Shown piece by piece: positions 8,345 to 16,030 of a stretch of 64,000 bases of DNA (the stretch's first letter is position 1; each line of letters opens with the position of its first letter). The DNA is taken from contig AP025583.1 in assembly GCA_022846095.1 (NCBI GenBank), positions 682,001 to 746,000 on the forward strand, written 5' to 3'. This stretch comes from Oscillospiraceae bacterium (GTDB lineage Bacteria; Bacillota; Clostridia; Oscillospirales; Oscillospiraceae). The translations under genes and the position numbers were made by a program. Under the pieces are notes generated by a model, which was not told where the DNA came from, did no database searches, and worked only from the letters and a program-made list of their open reading frames with translations.

Positions 8345-9637
8345 TTGACGAAATATGTGATTGAGGGCGGGAAGCCGCTCTTTGGCGAGATCTCTATCAG
8401 CGGGGCGAAAAACGCGGCGGTGGCCATTATCCCGGCCGCCCTGCTGGTGGACGGCGTTTGCCGGATTGAAAACATTCCCCAGATCAGCGATGTGACCTTG
8501 ATTCTCAACATTCTCCAGGAGCTGGGCGCCGACGTGCGCACCGTCAACCGCAGCACGGTGGACGTGGACTGCTCCCATATCCGCAACGCCAGGGTGCCCG
8601 AGGATCTGGCGCGGAAAATACGCGCCTCCTACTATCTCATCGGCGCCCTGCTGGGCCGCTTCGGCTCCGCCGAGGTGCCCCCTCCCGGCGGCTGCGACTT
8701 CGGCGGGCGGCCCATCGACCAGCACATCAAGGGCTTTGTGGCCATGGGGGCCGACGTGGACGTGCACGGCGGCTTTATCCACGCCAACGCCCGGGACGGG
8801 CGGCTGACGGGCACCACGGTCTACATGGACATGGTGTCCGTGGGGGCCACCATGAACATCATGCTGGCCGCCACCCTGGCCCAGGGCCTCACCGTCATCG
8901 AAAACGCGGCCAAGGAGCCCCACATCGTGGATTTGGCCAACTTCCTCAACTCCATGGGCGCCGACATCATGGGCGCGGGCACCGACGTGGTGAAAATCCG
9001 CGGGGTGGACCGCCTGTGCGGCGGCTGCTACTCCATCATCCCCGACCAGATCGAGGCGGGCACCTACATGGCCGCCGTTACCGCCGCCGGGGGCGAGGTG
9101 CTGATCCGCAACGTGATCCCCAAGCACCTGGAGTGCATCACCGCCAAGCTGGTGGAGATGGGCGCCGAGGTGGAGGAGCGGGACGACGCGGTGCTGGTGC
9201 GCCGCGCCGGAAGGCTGACCCGCACCAACGTCAAGACTTTGCCCTATCCGGGCTTCCCTACCGATATGCAGCCCCAGATCGCCGCCGCCCTGTGCCTGGC
9301 GGAGGGCACCAGCGTGCTCACCGAGGGCGTGTGGGACAACCGCTACCGCTACGTGGACGAGTTCCGCCGTATGGGGGCGCAGATCCAGGTGGACGGCAAG
9401 ATCGCCGTCATCGAGGGCGTGGACCGCCTGACGGGGGCCAAGCTGCGGGCCTGCGACCTGCGGGCGGGCGCGGCTATGGTCATCGCGGCCCTGGCCGCGC
9501 AGGGGATCAGCGAAATCAGCTGCATCCACCACATCGAGCGCGGGTACGAGGACATCGTGCGCAAGCTCTCCAACATGGGGGCCGACATCCGGGTCGTGGT
9601 GACCCCCGACGAGGAACAGCAGGCCGGGGTGGGGTAG
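8345..9637 (+). CDS. murA: UDP-N-acetylglucosamine 1-carboxyvinyltransferase
   Basis: This 430-residue enzyme transfers enolpyruvate from PEP to UDP-GlcNAc, the first committed step of peptidoglycan synthesis, in the cytoplasm. The N-terminus has the family GGKPLFGEISISGAKNAA substrate-binding segment; the catalytic cysteine lies in PPPGGCDFGGR at about residue 117, the residue attacked by fosfomycin. Length is normal. The start is taken as TTG at 8345 because the protein then begins with the usual MTKYVIEGG; an in-frame ATG at 8312 would add 11 residues not seen in the family. It has its own promoter and long leader, and precedes the YycJ-type hydrolase as in related Clostridia. Confidence 0.95.
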   Translation: MTKYVIEGGKPLFGEISISGAKNAAVAIIPAALLVDGVCRIENIPQISDVTLILNILQELGADVRTVNRSTVDVDCSHIRNARVPEDLARKIRASYYLIGALLGRFGSAEVPPPGGCDFGGRPIDQHIKGFVAMGADVDVHGGFIHANARDGRLTGTTVYMDMVSVGATMNIMLAATLAQGLTVIENAAKEPHIVDLANFLNSMGADIMGAGTDVVKIRGVDRLCGGCYSIIPDQIEAGTYMAAVTAAGGEVLIRNVIPKHLECITAKLVEMGAEVEERDDAVLVRRAGRLTRTNVKTLPYPGFPTDMQPQIAAALCLAEGTSVLTEGVWDNRYRYVDEFRRMGAQIQVDGKIAVIEGVDRLTGAKLRACDLRAGAAMVIAALAAQGISEISCIHHIERGYEDIVRKLSNMGADIRVVVTPDEEQQAGVG

Positions 9638-9857
9638 AAACGTCCAGGGGGTATCTCAGCCCAAGGGCCGCGCGATGCGCGGTTGGCTTCGAAAGGCCGC
9701 CTGCGGGCGTCACTCCAATACCCCCTGGATACAAAGCGGTACACCAGTGCTGCGGCACTGGTTCCGCCGCTTTGATACCCCCGGTTTCGCGCCCCGCGGC
9801 GCGGGTTGAGGTGTTTTAGCCGGAAGTGAATCCCGGCTAAAACGGATTGAGTTCTGA
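9638..9857. other. Highly structured intergenic region, no gene
   Basis: There is no plausible coding region. CCAGGGGGTAT (about 9645) is repeated inverted as ATACCCCCTGG (about 9718), AGTGC/GCACT and CGCGG-type hairpins follow, and GTTTTAGCCGG pairs with CCGGCTAAAAC at about 9812-9842. The phrases resemble the structured repeats seen inside the phage-like element, but the similarity is loose. Confidence 0.6.
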
Positions 9858-9889
9858 CGGGCGGCGGCAGACAGCCGCCGCCCGTTTTG
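9858..9889 (+). terminator. Terminator before the MBL hydrolase gene
   Basis: An 11-bp perfect stem, CGGGCGGCGGC (9858-9868) with GCCGCCGCCCG (9874-9884), is followed by TTTT. Confidence 0.88.
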
Positions 9890-9912
9890 CACGTACATAA
9901 GGAGCGATTGAC

Positions 9913-10701
9913 TTGCTGGAGCTTTGTACCCTGGCCAGCGGCTCCAGCGGGAACTGCCTGCTGGTGTCCGACGGCCACACCCACATCCTGGTGGACGCCG
10001 GGATCTCCGCGCGGCGGATCACCAAAAGCCTGCGGGAGCTGGGGCTGGACCCCAGGGAGCTGTCGGGCATCCTGATCACCCACGAGCACTCAGACCACAT
10101 CAGCGGGCTGGCCACGCTGACCAAGCAGCTCTCCCTGCCGGTCTACACCAGCCGGGGGACCGCCCTCCAGCTCTGCTACCGCATCGCCTTCCTGGAGGAC
10201 GTGATCCACACCTTCCGCCCCGGCGAGAGCTTCGAGGTGGGGGGCCTGGGGGTGGAGAGCTTCCCCACCCCCCACGACACCGTGGAGAGCGTGGGTTACG
10301 CCGTCACCGGCTGCGGGCGTAAGGCCGCGGTGGTCACCGACCTGGGCTACGTGACCCAGGAGGTATGGGACGGCGTACAGGGGGCCGACCTGCTGGTGGC
10401 CGAGGCCAACCACGAGGTGGAGTGGGTCCAGTCCGGGCCCTATCCCTATTTCTTGAAGCAGCGCATCCTGGGCGAGCGGGGGCACCTGTCCAACGACGCG
10501 GGGGCCGCGCTGGCGTGCAGCGCCGTGGCCGGGGGCGCCCGCACCGTGGTGCTGGCCCACCTGTCCGCCGAGAACAACACCCCAGCCAGGGCCTACGACA
10601 CCGTGTGCGCCGCCCTGGAGCGCGCCGGAGCCGCGGTGGGCGGGGACGTGGTGCTGGAGGTGGCCCCCAGAAGCGAGCTGGGGAAGCGGTACGCGGTGTA
10701 G
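9913..10701 (+). CDS. MBL-fold metallo-hydrolase, YycJ/WalJ type
   Basis: The 262-residue protein is a metallo-beta-lactamase-fold hydrolase. The metal-binding motif HEHSDH is at residues 57-62; a second ligand region is TDLGYVT near 138 and a late AHLSAENN histidine near 216. The N-terminal LASGSSGNCLL is characteristic of YycJ-like proteins, proposed exonuclease-type hydrolases that in many Firmicutes accompany the WalKR regulon. Here it sits between murA and rlmH instead. The start is TTG with AAGGAGCG upstream. The exact substrate is not fixed by the sequence. Confidence 0.88.
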   Translation: MLELCTLASGSSGNCLLVSDGHTHILVDAGISARRITKSLRELGLDPRELSGILITHEHSDHISGLATLTKQLSLPVYTSRGTALQLCYRIAFLEDVIHTFRPGESFEVGGLGVESFPTPHDTVESVGYAVTGCGRKAAVVTDLGYVTQEVWDGVQGADLLVAEANHEVEWVQSGPYPYFLKQRILGERGHLSNDAGAALACSAVAGGARTVVLAHLSAENNTPARAYDTVCAALERAGAAVGGDVVLEVAPRSELGKRYAV

Positions 10702-10718
10702 GGCTGTGGACCCCTCGA

Positions 10719-10748
10719 CGGCGGGGGCAAGCCCCCGCCCTACGGCGG
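10719..10748 (+). repeat. Palindromic repeat, family B
   Basis: GGCGGGGGCAAGCCCCCGCC followed by CTACGGCGG. Other family members with a different palindromic core but the same CTACGG ending are at about 13871, 17781, 28851, 28889 and 45241 (inverted). Confidence 0.75.
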
Positions 10749-10773
10749 AGTATTCCCGGAGGGGCGGATAGAC

Positions 10774-11256
10774 ATGCTGAGTGTACATATTATCTGCGTG
10801 GGCAAGCTGAAGGAGAAGTTTTACGTTGAGGCGGCGGCCGAGTACGCCAAGCGGCTGAAGAGCTACTGCAATCTGACCCTGACCGAGCTGGCCGAGGAGC
10901 GGCTGCCGGACAGGCCCAGCCCGGCCCAGATTGACGCCGCGCTGGAGAAGGAGGCCGGGGCGATTTTCGCCAAGCTTCCGCCCCGGTCCAGCCTGGTGGC
11001 CCTGTGCGTGGAGGGGCGGATGCGCTCCAGCGAGGAGCTGGCGGGGCTGATCGAGACGTGGACAAACCGCGGGGAGCGGCACCTGGTTTTTGTGATCGGC
11101 GGGTCCTACGGACTGCACCCGTCCGTGAAGGCCGGGGCCTGGGTGCAGCTGTCCATGTCCCCCATGACCTTCCCGCACCACCTGGCGCGGGTGATGCTGC
11201 TGGAGCAGATCTACCGGGGATTTAAAATCCTGGAGGGGAGCAGCTACCATAAATAA
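10774..11256 (+). CDS. rlmH: 23S rRNA (pseudouridine1915-N3)-methyltransferase RlmH
   Basis: The 160-residue protein is a normal-length SPOUT methyltransferase that N3-methylates pseudouridine 1915 in helix 69 of 23S rRNA. Family marks are the N-terminal IICVGKLKEKFY, the SAM-binding knot with VFVIGGSYGLHPSV, and the conserved C-terminal LEQIYRGFKILEGSSYHK. It is located after the YycJ-type hydrolase, a common order in Clostridia, separated here by a family B repeat. Confidence 0.96.
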   Translation: MLSVHIICVGKLKEKFYVEAAAEYAKRLKSYCNLTLTELAEERLPDRPSPAQIDAALEKEAGAIFAKLPPRSSLVALCVEGRMRSSEELAGLIETWTNRGERHLVFVIGGSYGLHPSVKAGAWVQLSMSPMTFPHHLARVMLLEQIYRGFKILEGSSYHK

Positions 11257-11267
11257 GGAGGCGAATT

Positions 11268-11675
11268 ATGGGCTGGTGCGAGCGCTGTGAGGTTGAGCGT
11301 GAGGGCGTAATCTGCCCGGTGTGTGGTGAGACGCTCCTACAGGAGATCACGCCGGAGGAGCTGGAACAGCCCCACCCCGAGTGGGGCCGCGAGACCGGAA
11401 GGCTGCTGGATCAATGGCCTGACGGCCCGGATGGAACACCCGAGAAGGCAGAGATGCTGACGCTTGCGGCGGACTTTGAGCAGTGCAGGAGAACGATCCT
11501 GGCCCAGATTGAAGCGGCCGGAATCCCCGCCTTCTACCGCTACCCGGACGGCGACGGGGAGACGGCGGGGCTGGGCTTTTATGGGTATGGGGTTTTCCTT
11601 TTTGTCCCGGAAAGCCGGTTGGAGGAGGCCGAGGATCTGGTGGGCGGGCTGATTGCGCCCCGGAGAATTCAGTAA
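11268..11675 (+). CDS. Zinc-ribbon protein with DUF2007-like domain
   Basis: The 135-residue product has an N-terminal zinc ribbon, CERCEVEREGVICPVC (residues 4-19), then an acidic linker and a C-terminal domain with FYRYPD and VFVPESRLEEAEDLV features. The C-terminal part resembles DUF2007, a small alpha-beta domain thought to take part in signalling; function is unknown. It starts 11 bases after rlmH with a clear AAGGAGG site. The next gene encodes a shorter paralogue lacking the zinc ribbon but sharing the VPESRLEEA ending. Confidence 0.65.
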   Translation: MGWCERCEVEREGVICPVCGETLLQEITPEELEQPHPEWGRETGRLLDQWPDGPDGTPEKAEMLTLAADFEQCRRTILAQIEAAGIPAFYRYPDGDGETAGLGFYGYGVFLFVPESRLEEAEDLVGGLIAPRRIQ

Positions 11676-11745
11676 GTACCGTTGGGGGCCGCTCCGCAGG
11701 GGCGGAGACGGCGGGGCGGTGGACATAGACGGAGAGGAGGAGCGC

Positions 11746-12042
11746 ATGAAGCTGGAGGACGGTATGAAAAACTGGCCCGTGGGGCCGGACGGGGAACCGG
11801 AGCGCCCGGCGCTGGTGGGGAGCGGAGCCGATTTCGCGGCCTACGCAGGGATCCTGATCTCCAAGCTGGAGGCCTTTGGGATCCCGGTGCTCACCAACCG
11901 GGGCAACGCGGAGGAGGCGGGCTTCCTCTACGGCGGGTTTTCCCTGGCGGGCGTGAAGCTCTACGTGCCCGAGAGCAGGCTGGAGGAGGCCAAGGCGCTG
12001 CTGGAGCCGGCGGAGGACGCCGGCGACGAAAGCGAAGAATAA
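11746..12042 (+). CDS. DUF2007-like small protein, paralogue of preceding gene
   Basis: The 98-residue protein shares with its neighbour the segment around FAAYAGILISKLEAFGIPVL and the ending LYVPESRLEEAKALL, so the pair arose by duplication. It lacks cysteines. The ATG at 11746 is preceded by GAGAGGAGGAG, the best ribosome site in the area; an upstream GTG-initiated extension from 11653 runs through the previous gene and is not credible. Function is unknown; the phosphosugar mutase gene follows after 14 bases, so they are probably cotranscribed. Confidence 0.65.
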   Translation: MKLEDGMKNWPVGPDGEPERPALVGSGADFAAYAGILISKLEAFGIPVLTNRGNAEEAGFLYGGFSLAGVKLYVPESRLEEAKALLEPAEDAGDESEE

Positions 12043-12056
12043 AGGAGGAAGCCGCA

Positions 12057-13784
12057 ATGACGTACAAGGAAGCCTATGAGAAATGGATGAATTCCCCCGC
12101 CCTCAGCGAGGCGGAGCGGGAGGAGCTGCGCTCCATCGCCGGGAATGAGAAGGAGATTGAAAGCCGCTTTTACGGGCCGCTGGAGTTCGGCACCGCCGGG
12201 CTGCGGGGGACCATGTGCGTGGGGCTGCACAACATGAATGTGCACGTTATCCGCCACGCCACCCAGGCCTTCGCCGAGGTCATCCTTGCCGAGGGCGGGG
12301 ACGCCGCCGAGCGCGGCGTGGCGATCTGCTTCGACTGCCGCAACCAGAGCCACAAATTCGCCCGGCAGGCCGCCTGCGTCATGGCGGGCAACGGCATCCG
12401 CGTGCGCCTGTTCGAGGGCCTGCGGCCCACGCCGGAGCTGTCCTACGCCGTGCGGGAGTACGGCTGCATCGCGGGCATCAACGTGACGGCCAGCCACAAT
12501 CCCAAGGAGTACAACGGCTACAAGGTCTACTGGGAGGACGGCGCCCAGCTGCCCCCCCACCACGCCGACGCCATCGCGAAAAGGATGGACGAGCTGGACA
12601 TCTTTGCCTGTGTCAGGCTGGCCGACTACGACGAGGCGGTGAAGGCCGGGCTGATTACCCTGCTGGGGGAGGAGACCGACGAGAAGTTCCTGGAGCAGGT
12701 GATGGGCCAGGTCAGCGACCGCGCCTGCGTGGAGCAGGTCGCCGACACCTTTAAGATGGTGTACACCCCCTTCCACGGCACCGGGTACAAGCTCATCCCC
12801 GAGGTGCTCCGCCGCCTGGGGATCAAGCACGTCTTCTGTGAGCCGAAGCAGATGGTGGTGGACGGGGACTTCCCCACCGTGGCCTCCCCCAACCCGGAGA
12901 ACCCCGAGGGCTTCTACCTGGCGGTGGATCTGGCCAACCGGGAGGGCGCCGACTTTATCCTGGGCTCCGACCCCGACGCCGACCGGGTGGGCATTATGGT
13001 CCGCAACCCCGAGGGGCAGTTCATCCCCATGACCGGCAACCAGACCGGCGTGCTGCTGCTGGACTACGTCATCAGCGCCCGCAAGCGGGCGGGCACCCTG
13101 CCCGCAAACGCAGTGGCCCTCAAGACCATCGTGACTACCGAGATGGCCCGGAAGGTGGCCGAGGTCAACGGGGTGAAGTGCTTCGACACCTTCACCGGCT
13201 TCAAGTTCATGGCCGAGAAGAAAAACGCCCTGGAGGAGCGCGGCGAGGGGAAGGTTATCTTCTCCTACGAGGAGAGCTACGGCTACATGCTGGGCGACTA
13301 CGTGCGGGACAAGGACGCCGTCACCGCCGCGCTGATGCTGACCGAGATGGCCGCCTGGTACGCCAGCCAGGGCATGACCCTCTACGACGCCATGCTCGCC
13401 CTCTACGAGAAGTACGGCTGGTACGGCGAAAAGACCATGAACCTGGTGATGCCCGGCCTGGACGGGCTGGCCAGGATGAAACAGCTGATGGACGATCTGC
13501 GCCAGAATCCCCCCACAGAGATCGCCGGGGTGGAGGTACTGCGCCGCAAGGATTACAGCGACGGCTTTGAGACCGACGCCGGAACCGGGGAGCGGGAGAA
13601 AATGGAGCTGGTAGGCTCCAACGTGCTTAAGTACAAGCTCGCCGACGGCACCGACCTGGTGGTGCGGCCCTCCGGCACCGAGCCCAAGGTGAAGGTGTAC
13701 ATCCTCGCCCAGGGCGGCAGCAGGGCCGAGTGCGACGATAAGGTGGCAAAATACGCCGCCTGGGCCGAGGGCCTGAAGGGGTAA
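12057..13784 (+). CDS. Phospho-sugar mutase (phosphoglucomutase/phosphomannomutase)
   Basis: The 575-residue enzyme belongs to the alpha-D-phosphohexomutase superfamily and should interconvert glucose-1-P and glucose-6-P or the mannose equivalents. The phosphoserine loop TASHNPKEYNG is at about residues 144-154, the metal-binding loop GSDPDADRVG near 303, the sugar-binding EESYGYML near 404, and the phosphate-binding RPSGTEPKVK near 538. Length matches the long PgcA-type Firmicutes enzymes. The ATG at 12057 follows AAAGGAGGAAG; longer frames upstream are overlap with the preceding gene. A perfect 40-bp palindromic terminator ends the unit. Confidence 0.94.
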   Translation: MTYKEAYEKWMNSPALSEAEREELRSIAGNEKEIESRFYGPLEFGTAGLRGTMCVGLHNMNVHVIRHATQAFAEVILAEGGDAAERGVAICFDCRNQSHKFARQAACVMAGNGIRVRLFEGLRPTPELSYAVREYGCIAGINVTASHNPKEYNGYKVYWEDGAQLPPHHADAIAKRMDELDIFACVRLADYDEAVKAGLITLLGEETDEKFLEQVMGQVSDRACVEQVADTFKMVYTPFHGTGYKLIPEVLRRLGIKHVFCEPKQMVVDGDFPTVASPNPENPEGFYLAVDLANREGADFILGSDPDADRVGIMVRNPEGQFIPMTGNQTGVLLLDYVISARKRAGTLPANAVALKTIVTTEMARKVAEVNGVKCFDTFTGFKFMAEKKNALEERGEGKVIFSYEESYGYMLGDYVRDKDAVTAALMLTEMAAWYASQGMTLYDAMLALYEKYGWYGEKTMNLVMPGLDGLARMKQLMDDLRQNPPTEIAGVEVLRRKDYSDGFETDAGTGEREKMELVGSNVLKYKLADGTDLVVRPSGTEPKVKVYILAQGGSRAECDDKVAKYAAWAEGLKG

Positions 13785-13820
13785 CGGCACACCCCGCAAG
13801 GACATACGGTAAATAGAGAC

Positions 13821-13861
13821 AAAAATCCCCGGCACGAGCATGCTCGTGCCGGGGATTTTTT
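13821..13861 (+). terminator. Strong terminator after the phosphosugar mutase
   Basis: A perfect 40-bp palindrome, whose arms begin AAAAATCCCCGGCACG and end with ATTTTTT, gives a 20-bp stem with an A/T-flanked end that can act in both directions. Confidence 0.93.
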
Positions 13862-13870
13862 GCGCGGGGA

Positions 13871-13900
13871 CGGGCCGATGTGGGCATCGGACCCTACGGC
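13871..13900 (+). repeat. Palindromic repeat, family B
   Basis: GGGCCGATGTGGGCATCGG followed by ACCCTACGG; it is almost the same as the copy at 28889-28920. Confidence 0.7.
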
Positions 13901-13926
13901 GGAGGGAGAAGAAAAGATTTGCCTCG

Positions 13927-13944
13927 TTGCCCACGGATGGGCAA
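13927..13944. promoter_or_regulatory. Perfect inverted repeat upstream of the phage-like operon
   Basis: TTGCCCA, CGGA, TGGGCAA: 7-bp perfect arms around 4 bases, followed by GTTTTG. It lies 40 bases upstream of the first phage gene and is the only clear operator-like or attenuator-like element there. No good -10/-35 pair is visible. Confidence 0.4.
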
Positions 13945-13984
13945 GTTTTGGGGCCGGGCGGGCCGGGGGTGAGGAGGGAGAGCG

Positions 13985-14335
13985 TTGAGGAGAGGCGCAA
14001 CGGATCGGGAGGCATACCGGAAGAAGCTGCTGCGGCAGATGGAGCGGCTGGCCCGGGGAAGGGTGAACGACGCGGTGAAGCTGGCTTTCCTGGACGGGGA
14101 GCGGACGGGGGAGATCGACCGTCTGGACTTGAGCCCGCTGACCGAGTTCAAGCGCAGCGCCAACGGGGCGGTGGAGATTAAGCTCACCGACCGGCTGGCG
14201 GTGCTGGAAAAGCTGCTGGAGCAGGCGGGAGACGGCGGGCGGGATCAGGCGGCGGCCTTTTTCAGGGCGCTGGAGGGGGAGGCGGGAATTCCCCCCGGCG
14301 CCCCGGCAGGGGGGACGGCGGGGGATGGAGCTTAA
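13985..14335 (+). CDS. Phage terminase small subunit, short form
   Basis: The 116-residue product carries the C-terminal half of XtmA-type small terminases: RGRVNDAVKLAF, then SPLTEFKRSANGAVEIKLTD and RLAVLEKLLEQ, the segment that oligomerises and contacts the large subunit. The usual N-terminal helix-turn-helix that recognises the packaging site is missing; upstream sequence back to the terminator at 13861 contains no HTH in any frame. Start is TTG, supported by GGAGGG six bases before. The large subunit overlaps by 11 bases. Loss of the DNA-binding part would favour unspecific packaging, as known for the small terminase of the Rhodobacter gene transfer agent; for this gene that is inference. 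Confidence 0.7.
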   Translation: MRRGATDREAYRKKLLRQMERLARGRVNDAVKLAFLDGERTGEIDRLDLSPLTEFKRSANGAVEIKLTDRLAVLEKLLEQAGDGGRDQAAAFFRALEGEAGIPPGAPAGGTAGDGA

Positions 14336-15575
14336 GGCGTTTTCGGAGAAGCAGCGCAGGGTGCTGACCTGGTGGTGCGGGAGCTCCCCCTACCGGGACA
14401 GGGAGGCCATCATCTGCGATGGCGCGGTACGCAGCGGAAAGACGCTGTGTATGGGCCTGTCCTTCTTCTGCTGGGCCATGGCCCGGTTTGACGGGAAGCG
14501 CTTCGGGCTGTGCGGGAAGACGGCGGCCGCCCTGCGGCGCAACCTGGTGGACCCCGTGCTGCCCCTGCTGGGGGAGCTGGGGTTTGACTGCCGGGACCGG
14601 GTGAGCTGGGGCAGGATTACCGTCCGCTTCGGCGGGCGGGAGAACACCTTTTTTCTCTTCGGCGGGCGGGACGAGGGGAGCGCCGCCCTGATCCAGGGGG
14701 TGACCCTGGCGGGGGCGCTGCTGGACGAGGCGGCGCTGATGCCCCGCTCCTTCGTGGAGCAGGCGGCGGCCCGGTGCTCCGAGACGGGGGCGAAGCTGTG
14801 GTTCAACTGCAACCCGGAGGGGCCGGAGCACTGGTTCTTTAAGGAGTGGATCGAGAAGCGGCGGGCGCGGGGCGCCCTTTACCTGCACTTCACCATGGAG
14901 GACAACCCGGGGCTCTCCGACGAGGTGCGGGAGCGCTACCGGCGCAGCTTCAGCGGGGCCTTTTACCGGCGCTTTGTGCTGGGGGAGTGGGCGGCCAACC
15001 GGGGCAGGGTGTACGACTTCTTCGACGAGGGCTACGTGCGAGCGCCGCCGGAGGGGATGGAGCGGTGGTGTATCTCCTGCGACTACGGGACGGTGAACCC
15101 CGCGTCCTTCGGGCTGTGGGGCCGGAGGGCGGGGGTGTGGTACCGGGTGGACGAGTACTACTACGACTCCAGGGAACAGGGCAGGCAGAAAACCGACGGG
15201 GAGTACGCGACCGACCTGCGGCGGCTGGCCGGGGGGCGGGAGATCGGTCTGGTGGTGGTGGACCCGTCGGCCGCCAGCTTTATCACAACGCTGCGGCGGG
15301 AGGGCTGGCACGTGGCGCGGGCCGTGAACGACGTGCTCTCCGGCATCCGGCTGACCGCCGATCTGCTGCGGCAGGGGAAGCTGGTGATCGGCCCCGGGTG
15401 CCGGGCGGCGCTGCGGGAGTTCCAGCTCTACTGCTGGGACGAAAAGGCGGCGGGCGACAGGGTCAGAAAAGAGCACGACCACGCCATGGACGAGATCCGG
15501 TACTTCGCCGCCACTGTGGCGGGGAAACAGGAGCGGTGGATCGGGGCGGTGTGCGTGGAGCGGGAGGCGTTTTGA
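14325..15575 (+). CDS. xtmB: Phage terminase large subunit, PBSX family
   Basis: The 416-residue motor protein has an ATPase domain with Walker A GAVRSGKT at residues 33-40, Walker B GALLDEAA near 131, and a motif-III-like WFNCNPEGP near 160. The C-terminal nuclease domain shows the acidic residues of SCDYGTVNPASF (about 251), VVVDPSAASF (about 309) and the terminal EHDHAMDEIRYF. Both active domains appear intact. It should cut and translocate DNA into the prohead through the portal. The last 102 bases of the gene are repeated 295 bases downstream behind a structured repeat. Confidence 0.95.
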   Translation: MELKAFSEKQRRVLTWWCGSSPYRDREAIICDGAVRSGKTLCMGLSFFCWAMARFDGKRFGLCGKTAAALRRNLVDPVLPLLGELGFDCRDRVSWGRITVRFGGRENTFFLFGGRDEGSAALIQGVTLAGALLDEAALMPRSFVEQAAARCSETGAKLWFNCNPEGPEHWFFKEWIEKRRARGALYLHFTMEDNPGLSDEVRERYRRSFSGAFYRRFVLGEWAANRGRVYDFFDEGYVRAPPEGMERWCISCDYGTVNPASFGLWGRRAGVWYRVDEYYYDSREQGRQKTDGEYATDLRRLAGGREIGLVVVDPSAASFITTLRREGWHVARAVNDVLSGIRLTADLLRQGKLVIGPGCRAALREFQLYCWDEKAAGDRVRKEHDHAMDEIRYFAATVAGKQERWIGAVCVEREAF

Positions 15576-15618
15576 CAGGGCGGCGAGGCGGAGGGGGCGG
15601 CGGCGTGGGCGTGCTCCG

Positions 15619-15768
15619 GGGCCCCACAGAGTGGGGCGCGCCGAAAAGGCGCGTACAAGCGTTTTGGCCGCTCACGGGGGCCAAAACCTTGATGCTGGGG
15701 CAATTTATTTGCCCCGTGCAGATTAAAACAAAGGGGTCCCCGCACGGCGATTGCGCCGGGTGGGGCAA
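15619..15768 (+). repeat. Structured repeat, family D, behind the terminase gene
   Basis: A chain of hairpins: GCCCCACAGAGTGGGGC, GCGCGCC/GGCGCGT, TTTTGGCC/GGCCAAAA, GGGGCAA..TTGCCCC, and GGGGTCCCC. Further copies follow the portal gene (17189, 17420) and a divergent copy lies inside recG (43080). No reading frame is conserved between copies, so it is not coding. Confidence 0.75.
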
Positions 15769-15870
15769 CACGGCCACGCCATGGACGAGATCCGGTACTT
15801 CGCCGCCACCGTGGCGGGGAAGCAGGAGCGGTGGATCGGGGCGGTATGCGTGGAGCGGGAGGCGTTTTGA
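15769..15870 (+). pseudogene. Duplicated 3' end of the terminase large-subunit gene
   Basis: These 102 bases match 15474-15575 at 98 positions and end with the same TGA. Of the four differences, three are silent third-position changes (ACT/ACC, AAA/AAG, GTG/GTA); the fourth lies at the junction. The copy has no start or ribosome site and is not expressed as a protein. The silent changes suggest it was once part of a translated allele. Confidence 0.9.
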
Positions 15871-15887
15871 GGGGGACGACTGCGGAT

Positions 15888-15914
15888 AGACCCCTCAGTC
15901 AGCTGCGCTGACAG
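15888..15914 (+). repeat. Palindromic repeat, family C (partial)
   Basis: GACCCCTCAGTC followed by the palindrome CAGCTGCGCTGACAG. It shares its first half with the copies at 26662 and 19147. The rest of 15915-16020 is free of genes. Confidence 0.65.
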
Positions 15915-16030
15915 CACGGGATACGGATGGGGCCATTTCATCGGAGTATCCAATGGATACCCTGGCCCCTCACAGGGGGGCCGGGGGAGCGGGCGGCTCG
16001 CTGCGACGGAATAACAGGAGGAGAGGACTA

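Noticed and set aside
11961-14015. A 684-codon minus-strand frame opposite the phosphosugar mutase
   Set aside because: It is a shadow of the mutase gene; the real protein has clear catalytic motifs.
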